From NCBI RefSeq assembly GCF_021533215.1, contig NZ_JAJNKA010000004.1:431179-495178 (forward strand): a stretch of 64,000 nt of DNA, written 5' to 3'. The stretch is from Portibacter lacus (GTDB taxonomy: Bacteria; Bacteroidota; Bacteroidia; Chitinophagales; Saprospiraceae). The notes below the pieces were generated by a model. That model saw only the letters and a list, made by a program, of their open reading frames with translations, did not search any database and was not told the DNA's origin. Positions 8,956-17,876 of the stretch are shown one piece after another. Numbering within the stretch: the first letter of the stretch is position 1; each line of letters opens with the position of its first letter. The position numbers and the translations under genes were made by a program.

Positions 8956-9140
8956 TACTTAACAGTTTAGAATAGCGTGCAAATCAAAACTATGCAAAAT
9001 TCAGCAAGGCACAAAACACAAACATATTACACATTTCAGTCATATATTTACATTTATATAAATTTTAACTCGCATTTCATATCAAATTAACTTACTTTTA
9101 TCGTTGTTACATTGAACATATCTAACCAGTACAGAAGTCG

Positions 9141-10562
9141 ATGAAAAAGAATATCCAGATTATACTCCTATGCTTTGTAAGTGCATTTACGGCAGTATAT
9201 ATTAACAATACATTTTTCGCACCCGAAGAAAAGGTTGTCGAATATCGACCTGCAGCTACACTAGCCGCTGAAAGAATTGCTAAAGTAAATCAATCCAAAC
9301 AAGCATACTTTTCATCGTCTCCTACGGATTTTATAAGTGCTGCAGACAAAGGAAGGCCTGCTGTTGTATTTATTCGATCCATCCAAAATTCTGGAAAAGC
9401 AAAAATAATGGGTGAAAGCGCTGGAGGTTCAACTGGTTCTGGTGTTATTATTTCTGAAGATGGCTATATCGTAACGAATAATCACGTCGTAGAAAATGCT
9501 GGATCGATAGAGGTCATGTTGAATGATAACAGGGAATACAAAGCAAAATTAATAGGGACAGATCCAACAACTGATCTGGCTATTATTAAACTAGAAACGG
9601 ATAATTTACCTTTCTTGACATTTGGGGATTCTGATTCTTTATTGATCGGTGAATGGGTTGTTGCGATCGGGAATCCATTTCGTCTTCAGTCTACAGTAAC
9701 TGCTGGGATCGTAAGTGCGAAAGCAAGAAATATCAATATTCTGGAACAGCAAGGCATCGAGTCATTCATTCAAACAGATGCTGCTGTAAATCCTGGAAAC
9801 AGTGGTGGAGCATTGGTTAATACTGCTGGTGAATTGGTTGGAATTAATACCGCGATTATGACTTATTCCGGTCGATACGAGGGATTTTCATTTGCCATTC
9901 CTTCTAATTTGGCTAAAAAAGTAGTTTATGATATTATCGAGTTTGGAGCTGTTCAGCGAGGATGGTTAGGAGTATCTATTTTGAATGTGGACAATGATAA
10001 AGCTGATAAATTAGGACTTAAAACAGTTGGTGGAGTGTATTTAGATCTTGTCAATAATGGTGAAGCGGCATTTCGAGCTGGCCTAAAGAAGGGTGATGTT
10101 ATCGTAGGTGTTAATGATATTCCTACTTTAAGTACTCCTGAATTTATGGAGCAAGTTGGTCGTTTCCGCCCTGGCGATAATATTAGACTGACTTACTTTA
10201 GAGATGGCGTAAAGAGTGTGGCGGAAGTTACTTTAAGAAATCAGATAAATAGTACGGATTTTGTGGCAATTCGTAAAGATAAGATATTGACAGATCTAGG
10301 TTTCGAACTAAGGAATCTAGATAAAACTGAAAAGAAGAGATTGGATACTGAAGGTATCTATGTTGTTAGTGTTTCTAGGGGCAGTAAAATAGAGCGAACG
10401 AATATGGATCCTGGTTATATCATTACAAAGATCAATGAGAAGCCGGTTCGAAATGTGGAAGACTTAATTAAAGAATTGGAAAAGCATAAAGGTTTTGTGG
10501 TTCTAGAGGGGTTCTATGAGAATTACCCAGGTGAGTTTCCATATGCATTTGTGATAGATTAA
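9141..10562 (+). CDS. HtrA/DegP-family periplasmic serine protease
   Basis: 473 residues. An N-terminal helix (residues 5-22) exports or anchors it. The trypsin-like domain carries the triad His115 (TNNHVV), Asp145 (TTDLAIIKL) and Ser221 (GNSGGAL). One clear PDZ domain follows at about 275-365 (GWLGVSI, AGLKKGDVIVGVN) and a second, more diverged one at about 385-465. The family degrades or refolds misfolded envelope proteins. It is monocistronic: downstream is a 1 kb tandem array. A sequence TATCGTTG at 9099-9106 is a plausible but imperfect -7 box. Confidence 0.93.
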   Translation: MKKNIQIILLCFVSAFTAVYINNTFFAPEEKVVEYRPAATLAAERIAKVNQSKQAYFSSSPTDFISAADKGRPAVVFIRSIQNSGKAKIMGESAGGSTGSGVIISEDGYIVTNNHVVENAGSIEVMLNDNREYKAKLIGTDPTTDLAIIKLETDNLPFLTFGDSDSLLIGEWVVAIGNPFRLQSTVTAGIVSAKARNINILEQQGIESFIQTDAAVNPGNSGGALVNTAGELVGINTAIMTYSGRYEGFSFAIPSNLAKKVVYDIIEFGAVQRGWLGVSILNVDNDKADKLGLKTVGGVYLDLVNNGEAAFRAGLKKGDVIVGVNDIPTLSTPEFMEQVGRFRPGDNIRLTYFRDGVKSVAEVTLRNQINSTDFVAIRKDKILTDLGFELRNLDKTEKKRLDTEGIYVVSVSRGSKIERTNMDPGYIITKINEKPVRNVEDLIKELEKHKGFVVLEGFYENYPGEFPYAFVID

Positions 10563-10570
10563 GTCATTCT

Positions 10571-11475
10571 CAGGCTGAAGCCAAGGTCCTTTGAGTATTC
10601 ATGATACACCGCAATATTCATAGCCTCACTCCATGTGAGACCATGAAATTGCTATCGAAACTACCTTGATTCAATGTGATGCATTTTAAGTAGAGCCATT
10701 GCGCAGAGCAGGAATGTGTCGCATTTTTGGTGGTGCAATAATCTTTCTCGGGCTGAAGCCAAGGTCCTTTAGGCATTCATCATACCCGCAATATTCATAG
10801 CCTCACTCCATGTGAGACCATGAAATTGCTATCGAAACTACATTGATTCAATGTGTTGCATTTTGAGTAGAGCCATTGCGCAGAGCAGGAATGTGTCGCA
10901 TTTTCTGTGGGGCAATAATCATTCTCGGGCTGAAACCAAGGTCCATTAGGCATTCATGATACACCGCAATATTCATAGCCACACTCCATGTGAGACCATG
11001 AAATTGCTATCGAAACTACCTTGATTCAATGTGATGCATTTTAAGTAGAGCCATTGCGCAGAGCAGGAATGTGTCGCATTTTTGGTGGTGCAATAATCTT
11101 TCTCGGGCTGAAACCAAGGTCCTTTAGGCATTCATGATACCCGCAATATTCATAGCCTCACTCCATGTGAGACCATGAAATTGCTATCGAAACTACATTG
11201 ATTCAATGTGATGCATTTTAAGCAGAGCTATTGCGCAGAGCAGGAATGTGTCGCATTTTTGCTCTGCAATAATCTTTCTCGGGCTGAAGCCCAAGGTCCT
11301 TTAAGTTTTCATGATACACCGCAATATTCATAGCCTCACTCAAAGTGAGACCATGAAATTGCTATCGAAACTACCTTGATTCAATGTGATGCATTTTAAG
11401 CAGAGCCATTGCGCAGAGCAAGAATGTGTCGCATTTTCTGTGGGGCAATAATCTTTCCCAGGCTGAGTCTGACTA
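10571..11475. repeat. Tandem array A: five copies of a ~178 bp unit plus a partial sixth
   Basis: GGCTGAA marks unit starts at 10573, 10751, 10928, 11106, 11282 and 11461, giving periods of 176-179 bp. Copies are nearly identical. Each holds an inverted repeat GCAATATTCATAGCCTCAC / GTGAGACCATGAAATTGC around a 5 nt loop, ATTGATTCAAT, and a GCCATTGCGCAGAGCA segment. On the reverse strand the hairpin's two mismatches become G-T pairs. No ORF is convincing. It fills the 1,045 bp gap between htrA and the carboxylase gene; the remaining 130 bp before 11608 is AT-rich leader containing TACTTTTA-like sequence. Confidence 0.95.
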
Positions 11476-11607
11476 AATACTCTCAGTCGATATTTCTATG
11501 AATTCCCGCCTATTTTAATGGATTAAATGTACTTTTACATTCAACACTGTGAACATTGATAAAATCCATATTAATCAGTCACTTGTAAGTAAAAAACATC
11601 ATTACCT

Positions 11608-13242
11608 ATGTCGAATACCGATTTAAATTTTAATATGAACGAAGATGAAATGCTCCTTGCATTAGGTCGTTTGGATCGTAAATTGAACGAAATTTATCTA
11701 GGTGGAGGTCAGAAAAAAATTGCCAAGCAACATGCCAAGGGCAAACTTACCGCTCGCGAAAGAATCGACTATTTAATCGATAAGAAATCTCAAGTTGTAG
11801 AAATCGGAGCATTCGCTGGAGATGGTATGTATGAAGAATATGGTGGCTGTCCATCGGGAGGAGTGGTCATCGTTCTTGGATATGTAGCTGGAAGACAATG
11901 TATTATTGTAGCTAACGATGCCACTGTGAAAGCAGGTGCTTGGTTTCCGATTACTGGAAAGAAAAATCTAAGAGCTCAAGAGATTGCAATGGAAAACAGA
12001 CTGCCAATTATCTACCTTGTGGATAGCGCTGGTGTCTTCCTTCCCTTGCAAGATGAAATTTTTCCTGACAAAGAACACTTTGGTAGAATTTTCAGAAACA
12101 ACGCCAAATTATCCAGTATGGGAATCCCGCAGATCGCCGCAGTCATGGGTAGTTGTGTTGCAGGAGGTGCCTATCTACCTATTATGTCTGACGAAGCGCT
12201 AATTGTAGAAGGAACAGGTTCTATATACCTTGCTGGACCTTACTTAGTTAAAGCAGCAATAGGTGAAGATGTGGATTCCGAGACGCTTGGTGGTGCGAAA
12301 ACGCACAATGAAATTTCTGGCGTTGCAGACTACAATTGTCCTGATGATAAATCATGCCTTGACACTATTAAAGATTTGGTTTCTAAAATGGGCGGTACAC
12401 CTACCACAGAATTAAATAGAATCAAAGCAATTGAACCCGAAAGACATGCGAAAGATTTACTTGGAATAATGCCTGCAGATCGGGCTAAACCATATGATAC
12501 TCGAGAAATATTAAAATGTATTGTGGATAAGGATACATTGACCTACTATAAAGAAGATTACGGTAAAACTATTATCTGTGCTTATGCTCGCATAGATGGG
12601 TGGTCTGTAGGAATCGTGGCGAACCACAGAATGGTAGTCAAAAATGGGAATAGAGAGATGCAATTCGGAGGCGTAATCTATTCGGATTCGGCAGATAAAG
12701 CCACTCGATTTATCCTTAATTGCAACCAGAAAAAGATTCCATTGTTATTTCTTCACGATGTGTCGGGATTCATGGTGGGAAAGCGTTCTGAGCACGGAGG
12801 AATTATAAAAGACGGCGCTAAAATGGTGAACGCTGTTTCGAATTCAACCGTCCCAAAAATTTCAATTATCATGGGTAATTCATACGGAGCTGGTAACTAT
12901 GCGATGTGTGGAAAAGCTTACGACCCAAGATTTATTGCTGCATGGCCAACTGCAAAAATTGCAGTAATGGGCGGCGAACAAGCAGCGAAAGTTCTAGCTC
13001 AGATACAAGTAAGCTCGATGAAGGCGAAAGGAGAAGAAGTCGACGATAAAGCACAAGCAGATTTAATAAAAAAGATCAAAGAAAGATACGACCGGCAGAC
13101 AGAGCCATATTACGCCGCTGCCCGCCTTTGGGTAGATAGCATCATTGATCCGAAAGACACTAGAGATTTTATCTCTAATTGTCTCAATGCTTGTAAAAAT
13201 GCGCCGATTGAAAAATTTAATGTAGGAGTAATTCAAACATAA
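11608..13242 (+). CDS. Acyl-CoA carboxylase beta (carboxyltransferase) subunit, methylcrotonyl-CoA type
   Basis: 544 residues with the two crotonase-like halves of a biotin-dependent carboxyltransferase. Residues about 125-160 (RAQEIAMENRLPIIYLVDSA, then LPLQDEIFPDKEHFGR) closely resemble methylcrotonyl-CoA carboxylase beta, and GGAYLPIMSDEA and the C-terminal GNSYGAGNYAMCGKAYDP form the acyl-CoA and carboxybiotin sites. It moves CO2 from biotin to an acyl-CoA in leucine or odd-chain catabolism. The biotin carboxylase/biotin carrier partner is not in this window. Substrate choice is inferred; propionyl-CoA is the alternative. The methyltransferase gene follows after 6 bp. Confidence 0.9.
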   Translation: MSNTDLNFNMNEDEMLLALGRLDRKLNEIYLGGGQKKIAKQHAKGKLTARERIDYLIDKKSQVVEIGAFAGDGMYEEYGGCPSGGVVIVLGYVAGRQCIIVANDATVKAGAWFPITGKKNLRAQEIAMENRLPIIYLVDSAGVFLPLQDEIFPDKEHFGRIFRNNAKLSSMGIPQIAAVMGSCVAGGAYLPIMSDEALIVEGTGSIYLAGPYLVKAAIGEDVDSETLGGAKTHNEISGVADYNCPDDKSCLDTIKDLVSKMGGTPTTELNRIKAIEPERHAKDLLGIMPADRAKPYDTREILKCIVDKDTLTYYKEDYGKTIICAYARIDGWSVGIVANHRMVVKNGNREMQFGGVIYSDSADKATRFILNCNQKKIPLLFLHDVSGFMVGKRSEHGGIIKDGAKMVNAVSNSTVPKISIIMGNSYGAGNYAMCGKAYDPRFIAAWPTAKIAVMGGEQAAKVLAQIQVSSMKAKGEEVDDKAQADLIKKIKERYDRQTEPYYAAARLWVDSIIDPKDTRDFISNCLNACKNAPIEKFNVGVIQT

Positions 13243-13248
13243 TAAAAC

Positions 13249-14385
13249 GTGGAATTAGTAGCGAAAACGATGGCTGGACTGGAAGAGGTTCTAGCGGAAG
13301 AATTAAGAAACATAGGCGCGAGTGAAATAGAAATAGGTCAGCGTGCTGTGAAATATTTTGGTGACAAAAAAGTCATGTACCGATCTAATCTAGAACTCAG
13401 AACAGCATTAAGAATATTGATGCCGATCTCTAGATTCAGAGCTCGAAATGAGGTCGATTTGTACAATGGTGTTAAGAAAGTATTCTGGGATCGATATATC
13501 AGAAAAGGTCAGACTATTGCTGTGAATTCTGCTATCTCATCGGACTTTTTTAACCATTCTCACTATGTGGCCTTAAAAACGAAGGATTCCATCGTGGATC
13601 AGCTGAGAGATAGATGGGGCGAGCGCCCTGACGTGGATGTAGAAGATGCAGATATTCGTATTAACACCCACATTCATAGAGATCGAGTTACCATTTCACT
13701 AGACAGTAGTGGAACATCGTTACATAAAAGAGGATATAGATTAGAGGCTGTAGAAGCGCCGATTAATGAGGTATTAGCAGCGGGATTATTGATGTTAAGT
13801 GACTGGGACAGAAAAACGGATCTCTATGATCCGATGTGCGGTTCTGGAAGTTTCCTATGCGAAGCAGCTAGAATGGCGATCAATCATCCTCCACAATCTT
13901 ATGATCGGGAATATGCCTTCATGAACTGGAAAGGATACGATCAAGAAATTTGGGATGAAGTCGTCATGGAAAGCAAGTCTCTGGTTAAGCCATTAGACAT
14001 TACTATAAAAGGATTTGACCTTGATCAATCCTCTGTCAATGCGAGTCTATACAATATTGCAGAAGCTGGATTACGAGGACTGGTTGAGGTAGAAAAAATG
14101 GACTTTTTCGAAAATATGGAAATTCCTTCAGGGTCTTTTGTAATCATTAATCCACCATACGATATTCGACTTAAGCAAGATAATATTGTAGAATTTTTCA
14201 AGCAAATAGGTGATCATATGAAGACAAACATGCCTGGAACGACGGTTTGGATCATTTCTTCAAACATACAGGCTTTAAAATTGTTAGGATTGAAACCGAG
14301 TAGGAAATTCAATCTTTTCAATGGACCAAATCCTGCAAAGTTTCATAAATTTGAATTATATGAAGGGAGTCGTAAAAAATCTTAG
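13249..14385 (+). CDS. THUMP-domain class I RNA methyltransferase (RlmL/YcbY type)
   Basis: 378 residues from a GTG start 6 bp after the carboxylase stop. The N-terminal part (about 1-165) is the ferredoxin-like plus THUMP RNA-binding region. The Rossmann methyltransferase domain has DPMCGSGSF near residues 194-202 for S-adenosylmethionine and INPPYD near 300-305, the NPPY motif of base N-methylation. The family methylates guanine N2 in 23S rRNA; the exact site here is not determined. It lacks the second (RlmK) domain of the E. coli protein. It overlaps the next gene by 26 bp. Confidence 0.88.
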   Translation: MELVAKTMAGLEEVLAEELRNIGASEIEIGQRAVKYFGDKKVMYRSNLELRTALRILMPISRFRARNEVDLYNGVKKVFWDRYIRKGQTIAVNSAISSDFFNHSHYVALKTKDSIVDQLRDRWGERPDVDVEDADIRINTHIHRDRVTISLDSSGTSLHKRGYRLEAVEAPINEVLAAGLLMLSDWDRKTDLYDPMCGSGSFLCEAARMAINHPPQSYDREYAFMNWKGYDQEIWDEVVMESKSLVKPLDITIKGFDLDQSSVNASLYNIAEAGLRGLVEVEKMDFFENMEIPSGSFVIINPPYDIRLKQDNIVEFFKQIGDHMKTNMPGTTVWIISSNIQALKLLGLKPSRKFNLFNGPNPAKFHKFELYEGSRKKS

Positions 14386-14680
14386 TGTTGTCTTTTTGAT
14401 GTCGTTTGGTTTTTCTCTATTCGGGCAGCAATCTTTTGTTGTTGAAAAAAAATATGATATTAAGAAGTTTGATAACACATTTAAGATAGATTCGACGTTA
14501 TCCTTTCAGAATTCGTCCATGCCGCTAATTTACAGCTATGACAAACTATCATTGTTTTGCAAATTTGAAGAAAAGGTAGCGAGGAATTCTAATGTAAATA
14601 TGCGTTTTCGCTTAGGTTCGCTAGACTATGTCAATTATCTCGAACAAAAGCCAAATTATAAAATCACAGCCAAAAATTAA
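14360..14680 (+). CDS. Small secreted protein of unknown function
   Basis: 106 residues from ATG 14360, chosen because it gives a good signal peptide, MKGVVKNLSVVFLMSFGF, ending at an FGQQ cleavage region. An upstream in-frame ATG at 14321 would add 13 non-signal residues. The mature part is short with no recognised domain. It overlaps the methyltransferase by 26 bp and is 5 bp before the lipoprotein gene, so the genes from 11608 to 15210 may form one operon. Confidence 0.6.
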   Translation: MKGVVKNLSVVFLMSFGFSLFGQQSFVVEKKYDIKKFDNTFKIDSTLSFQNSSMPLIYSYDKLSLFCKFEEKVARNSNVNMRFRLGSLDYVNYLEQKPNYKITAKN

Positions 14681-14685
14681 ATGAT

Positions 14686-15210
14686 ATGAAAGTTCTATTC
14701 CGTTTTATGCTTATGTCAATGTTAGGTCTATCCACCATTGTATTTTTAGATTCTTGTAAGAAAGTAGAGGGTTGTACCGATGTCGAAGCAGAAAATTATA
14801 ATGCAGATGCTGATGTAAGTGATGGAACTTGTACTTATGCAAGAGATAAGTTTGTCGGAACTTTCGCAGGTCAATTATCATGTCAAGCACCATTGCCAAG
14901 TGATGAAGAATTCCTAATCGTAATTAGTGAAGGGCTGACAAATAATTCTGAAGTTCTGATTTCTTTTCAAAATGTAGATCCACCTTTACCTGAATTAACA
15001 GCAAGAGTAGATGGAAATAGCCTCGTAATTGACCCAGAAACGGTAGATATTGCATTAAATCCTGCTACTCCGGATGAAACGACACAACTAACTTATTCAG
15101 GAGAAGCAACAATAGATGCCTCAGGAGTAAATTTATCTGGTGAATTAAGAGTATTATTGGTGATTATCGGTCAGACGCTTAAGTGTGATATGACAGCTGT
15201 AAAGCAGTAG
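14686..15210 (+). CDS. Putative lipoprotein with GCTD calcium-type motif
   Basis: 174 residues. The signal segment ends in FLDSCKK, with Cys24 as the likely lipidated residue. Directly after it comes GCTDVEAENYNADADVSDG then TCTY, the Cys-Asp-rich repeat seen in many marine Bacteroidota surface proteins (GCTDxxAxNYxxxAxxxDGSC). The rest is beta-rich with no known domain. The protein is probably anchored in the outer membrane. It follows the small secreted protein after 5 bp. Confidence 0.8.
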   Translation: MKVLFRFMLMSMLGLSTIVFLDSCKKVEGCTDVEAENYNADADVSDGTCTYARDKFVGTFAGQLSCQAPLPSDEEFLIVISEGLTNNSEVLISFQNVDPPLPELTARVDGNSLVIDPETVDIALNPATPDETTQLTYSGEATIDASGVNLSGELRVLLVIIGQTLKCDMTAVKQ

Positions 15211-15211
15211 G

Positions 15212-15249
15212 CAGTTTTAGTTTTTAGTTTTTAGTTTTTAGTTTTTAGG
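15212..15249. repeat. TTTTTAG heptanucleotide tract
   Basis: About five tandem copies of TTTTTAG directly downstream of the lipoprotein stop codon. A simple repeat with no visible coding role; its T-rich runs could help end transcription. Confidence 0.85.
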
Positions 15250-15336
15250 ACAAGAGGTCAATTTCATTTCTTTCTTCAAATAGATTGTGGACCTGTTTTT
15301 GGGGGTAAATTCTTTTTGCTAATAGCAGGATAATGT

Positions 15337-15514
15337 CGAGTCTAAATGTTTTTTTTATATCTGCGTAATTCGCGAAATCTGCGGGAAAATTTTTCACTAG
15401 CAACTGTCCACTTTCTAGAACATTTAGCTTCTCGCTAAAGCAAGACAGGTCCGAGTCTAAATATTTTTTCAATCTGCGTAATTCGCGAAATCTGCGGGAA
15501 AATTTTTTCACTAT
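15337..15514. repeat. Direct repeat of ~62 bp in the lipoprotein-bshB1 gap
   Basis: Two near-identical copies at about 15337-15399 and 15451-15514, each with GAGTCTAAAT, a T-run, then CTGCGTAATTCGCGAAATCT and GCGGGAAAA. Spacing is 113-114 bp. The 90-codon open frame across 15245-15517 is made largely of these copies and is unlikely to be a gene. The gap from 15211 to 15517 therefore holds only repeats. Confidence 0.8.
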
Positions 15515-15517
15515 CAT

Positions 15518-16234
15518 CTATCTAATATCAAACAAATCTTGCACTCCTATTTTCTTGTAAGTCGTAAATCCTTCCGCATATTCGAATCCAGCTTCCCTAC
15601 CAAAATTCCGCGCTTTAGCAAGAATAAATTCCATGAAATCAGACCCTGAAATTGGCGATGGTGGTTCTTTAGAATTCGGATCGTAAAATTGAGATTTGAA
15701 AGCTTTTATCACCTCCATTTTTTGCTCAATAACATTAGAAATATCAAATACAAAGTCCGGCTCTAATGCTCTGTCTTGAATATAATGAAATACATTTTTC
15801 GGTCTCCATGCCTCTTGCTGAACACCATCTTTAGACGTTTCTATCTTCCGTAAGCCAGCTAGAAAACATGCCTGATGAATCAACTCCGCAGCACGCCCAT
15901 GATCTGGATGCCGATCTCGTATGGCATTCGCTAGTACAATCTTAGGTCGATGCGCCCTTATAGACACCACGAGCTTCAACAAATTCTCTTCATTGATCTC
16001 GAATAATCCATCTCTCATCCCTAGATTCTCTCTAAACTCAGCACCCAAAATCTTACTTGCATCTAATGCTTCTTGCAATCGAATCTCAGCACTTCCTCTT
16101 GTTCCTAACTCTCCTTGCGTCAAATCCACCAAACCGACACTGTATCCATTCTCTATCTGCTCTAGCAATGTTCCGGAACAGCTTAATTCTACATCATCGG
16201 GATGCACACCTATTGCTAATATATCTACTGTCAT
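15518..16234 (-). CDS. bshB1: Bacillithiol biosynthesis deacetylase BshB1
   Basis: 238 residues, the usual length. The PIG-L deacetylase metal motif is GVHPDDVE (His11, Asp13, Asp14), with the partner RDRHPDHGRA near residues 124-133. It removes the acetyl group from GlcNAc-malate, giving GlcN-malate, the second step to the thiol bacillithiol. The GTRGSAEIR segment near residues 44-52 is typical of BshB1 rather than general LmbE proteins. It sits 9 bp after the FabH-type gene on the same strand. BshA and BshC are not in the window. Confidence 0.9.
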   Translation of the reverse strand: MTVDILAIGVHPDDVELSCSGTLLEQIENGYSVGLVDLTQGELGTRGSAEIRLQEALDASKILGAEFRENLGMRDGLFEINEENLLKLVVSIRAHRPKIVLANAIRDRHPDHGRAAELIHQACFLAGLRKIETSKDGVQQEAWRPKNVFHYIQDRALEPDFVFDISNVIEQKMEVIKAFKSQFYDPNSKEPPSPISGSDFMEFILAKARNFGREAGFEYAEGFTTYKKIGVQDLFDIR

Positions 16235-16243
16235 CTCTTTCGT

Positions 16244-17299
16244 TTACCATTTTATAAGAACACTTCCCCATGTGAAGCCACTTCCGAAAGCAGCCAAACA
16301 TACGATATCGCCCTTTTTAATTTTACCTAATTCCCAAGCTTCACAAAGCGCTATCGGTATCGATGCCGCAGTGGTATTTCCATACTTCTCTATATTATTA
16401 AAAACTTGGTCATCTCTTAATTTCAGCAATCGCTGAACAAACTGTGCGATTCTAAGATTCGCTTGATGTGGAATAAGCAATCCTATGTCTGTCGTTTCCA
16501 ACCCCGCCGTTTTCAGCGATTCCATGATCACTTCGGGAAACTTTTGAACTGCTTTCTTAAATACCAATTGTCCCGTCATATTAGGAAACAACTGTCCATC
16601 GCTGAGCATCTTCTCCGTAACAAAAATCCCACCGTATTCTTGATCAGGAAAACCAAAATCACGTTCTTTCAGATGATAACCTCCATGAGATCCAGGATTA
16701 ATCATTGCTAATTCTTCTGCATGTGTTCCATCTGAATGCAGATGTGCTGCAAGCACACCACTCCCCTCTTCTTCATGTCTCTGAAGAACAACCGCTCCCG
16801 CTCCATCACCAAAAATCACTGTCACACCTCTACCTTCTGTCGTATAATCCAGTCCCATCGAATGCATTTCTGACCCTACTAAGAGGATATTTTTATACAT
16901 CCCTGATTTGATAAACTGATCCGCGACCGTCAGGCCATACACAAAACCTGAACATTGATTTCTGATATCTAATGCCCCTATTTCCGTTTTCGTTATGCCT
17001 AATTCTCTCTGAAGTAACACGCCACAACCCGGAAAGTAATAATCTGGACTTAATGTAGCGAATATGATAAAGTCAATGTCTTCTTTATTGATCCCAGCTC
17101 TTTCTATCGCAATCTCAGAAGCTCTGGCTGCCATTGTTGTCGTGGTTTCCTTATGCTTTTCTGCATAATGTCTTTCTTTGATTCCTGTTCTCTCTTGAAT
17201 CCACGCATCCGAGGTATCCATAAATTCAACAAAATCTTCATTTTTTACGATCTTCTCAGGAATGTACTTGCCTATTCCTGCAATTTTTGTTGCGTACAT
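16244..17299 (-). CDS. fabH: Beta-ketoacyl-ACP synthase III (FabH-type)
   Basis: 351 residues. The catalytic triad is intact: Cys116 in NQCSGF, His278 in IPHQAN and Asn308 in YGNTTAASIP. It condenses an acyl-CoA with malonyl-ACP to start fatty acid synthesis. The sequence is somewhat longer than E. coli FabH, and Bacteroidota carry several paralogues, some used for branched or special acyl chains, so the exact substrate is open. It is followed by bshB1 after 9 bp. Confidence 0.9.
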   Translation of the reverse strand: MYATKIAGIGKYIPEKIVKNEDFVEFMDTSDAWIQERTGIKERHYAEKHKETTTTMAARASEIAIERAGINKEDIDFIIFATLSPDYYFPGCGVLLQRELGITKTEIGALDIRNQCSGFVYGLTVADQFIKSGMYKNILLVGSEMHSMGLDYTTEGRGVTVIFGDGAGAVVLQRHEEEGSGVLAAHLHSDGTHAEELAMINPGSHGGYHLKERDFGFPDQEYGGIFVTEKMLSDGQLFPNMTGQLVFKKAVQKFPEVIMESLKTAGLETTDIGLLIPHQANLRIAQFVQRLLKLRDDQVFNNIEKYGNTTAASIPIALCEAWELGKIKKGDIVCLAAFGSGFTWGSVLIKW

Positions 17300-17419
17300 A
17301 TTCTAATTTGGATTAAGTCATTAATTTAAGCAATAAGTATGTAAAGCTACTTGCCTTTTGGATTGTTTTTCACATAAATTAGTAGATATTCAAAAAAATA
17401 ATTTCTATTTTACCGTGGA

Positions 17420-17836
17420 ATGAAAGAAACAAATAAAGAACACCTTAGTCGAGAAATCGTCGCCTTGTTGCTAAAGCTAGCTAGGAAGGATGGTGCTTTT
17501 GATGAGCGCGAATTCTCTTTCATTCTGCAGGTTGCCAGCACTCTAGGTATTTCACCGGAAGAAATGAGAACTATTCAAATAGAAATTGACCAGTACACTT
17601 TTACGCCGCCTAAGACTGAAAAAGAAAGAATGACGATCTTATATTATCTTCTTTTTTGCATGAAAAGCGACCAAGAAGTTACTTCTGAAGAAATTATTCT
17701 TGTTCAAAAAATGGGTTTCAAACTAGGTTTCCGCCAGCAATTAACCGATGATCTGATTTCCAGCGTTAAAGAACATTCTGATCGAAAATTACCGCCAGAA
17801 GTTTTGCTTAGAAACTTACAAAAGTACATGAACTAA
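17420..17836 (+). CDS. TerB-like helical protein
   Basis: 138 residues, cytoplasmic, all helical. ALLLKLARKDGAFDEREFSF (about residues 14-33) followed later by KSDQEVTSEEIILVQKMG is the paired acidic helix pattern of the TerB/DjlA-N fold, which was first linked to tellurite resistance and is often found in envelope-stress and phage-defence contexts. No other ter genes are nearby. A TATTTTAC sequence ends 6 nt before the ATG. The biological role is unknown. Confidence 0.75.
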   Translation: MKETNKEHLSREIVALLLKLARKDGAFDEREFSFILQVASTLGISPEEMRTIQIEIDQYTFTPPKTEKERMTILYYLLFCMKSDQEVTSEEIILVQKMGFKLGFRQQLTDDLISSVKEHSDRKLPPEVLLRNLQKYMN

Positions 17837-17876
17837 GAGCTATTCAACGATTCGCTCTAGTATCTCTCGCCTTCCT

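Noticed and set aside
10571..11475. Array A as a CRISPR locus
   Set aside because: Whole 178 bp units are repeated, with no short repeat plus unique spacers, and no cas genes are present.
14321..14359. ATG 14321 as start of the small secreted protein
   Set aside because: ATG 14360 begins a normal signal peptide; the longer form would place hydrophilic residues before it and deeply overlap the methyltransferase.
15245..15517. A 90-codon reverse-strand ORF between the lipoprotein gene and bshB1
   Set aside because: It is built largely from two copies of a 62 bp non-coding direct repeat, and its protein has no recognisable pattern.
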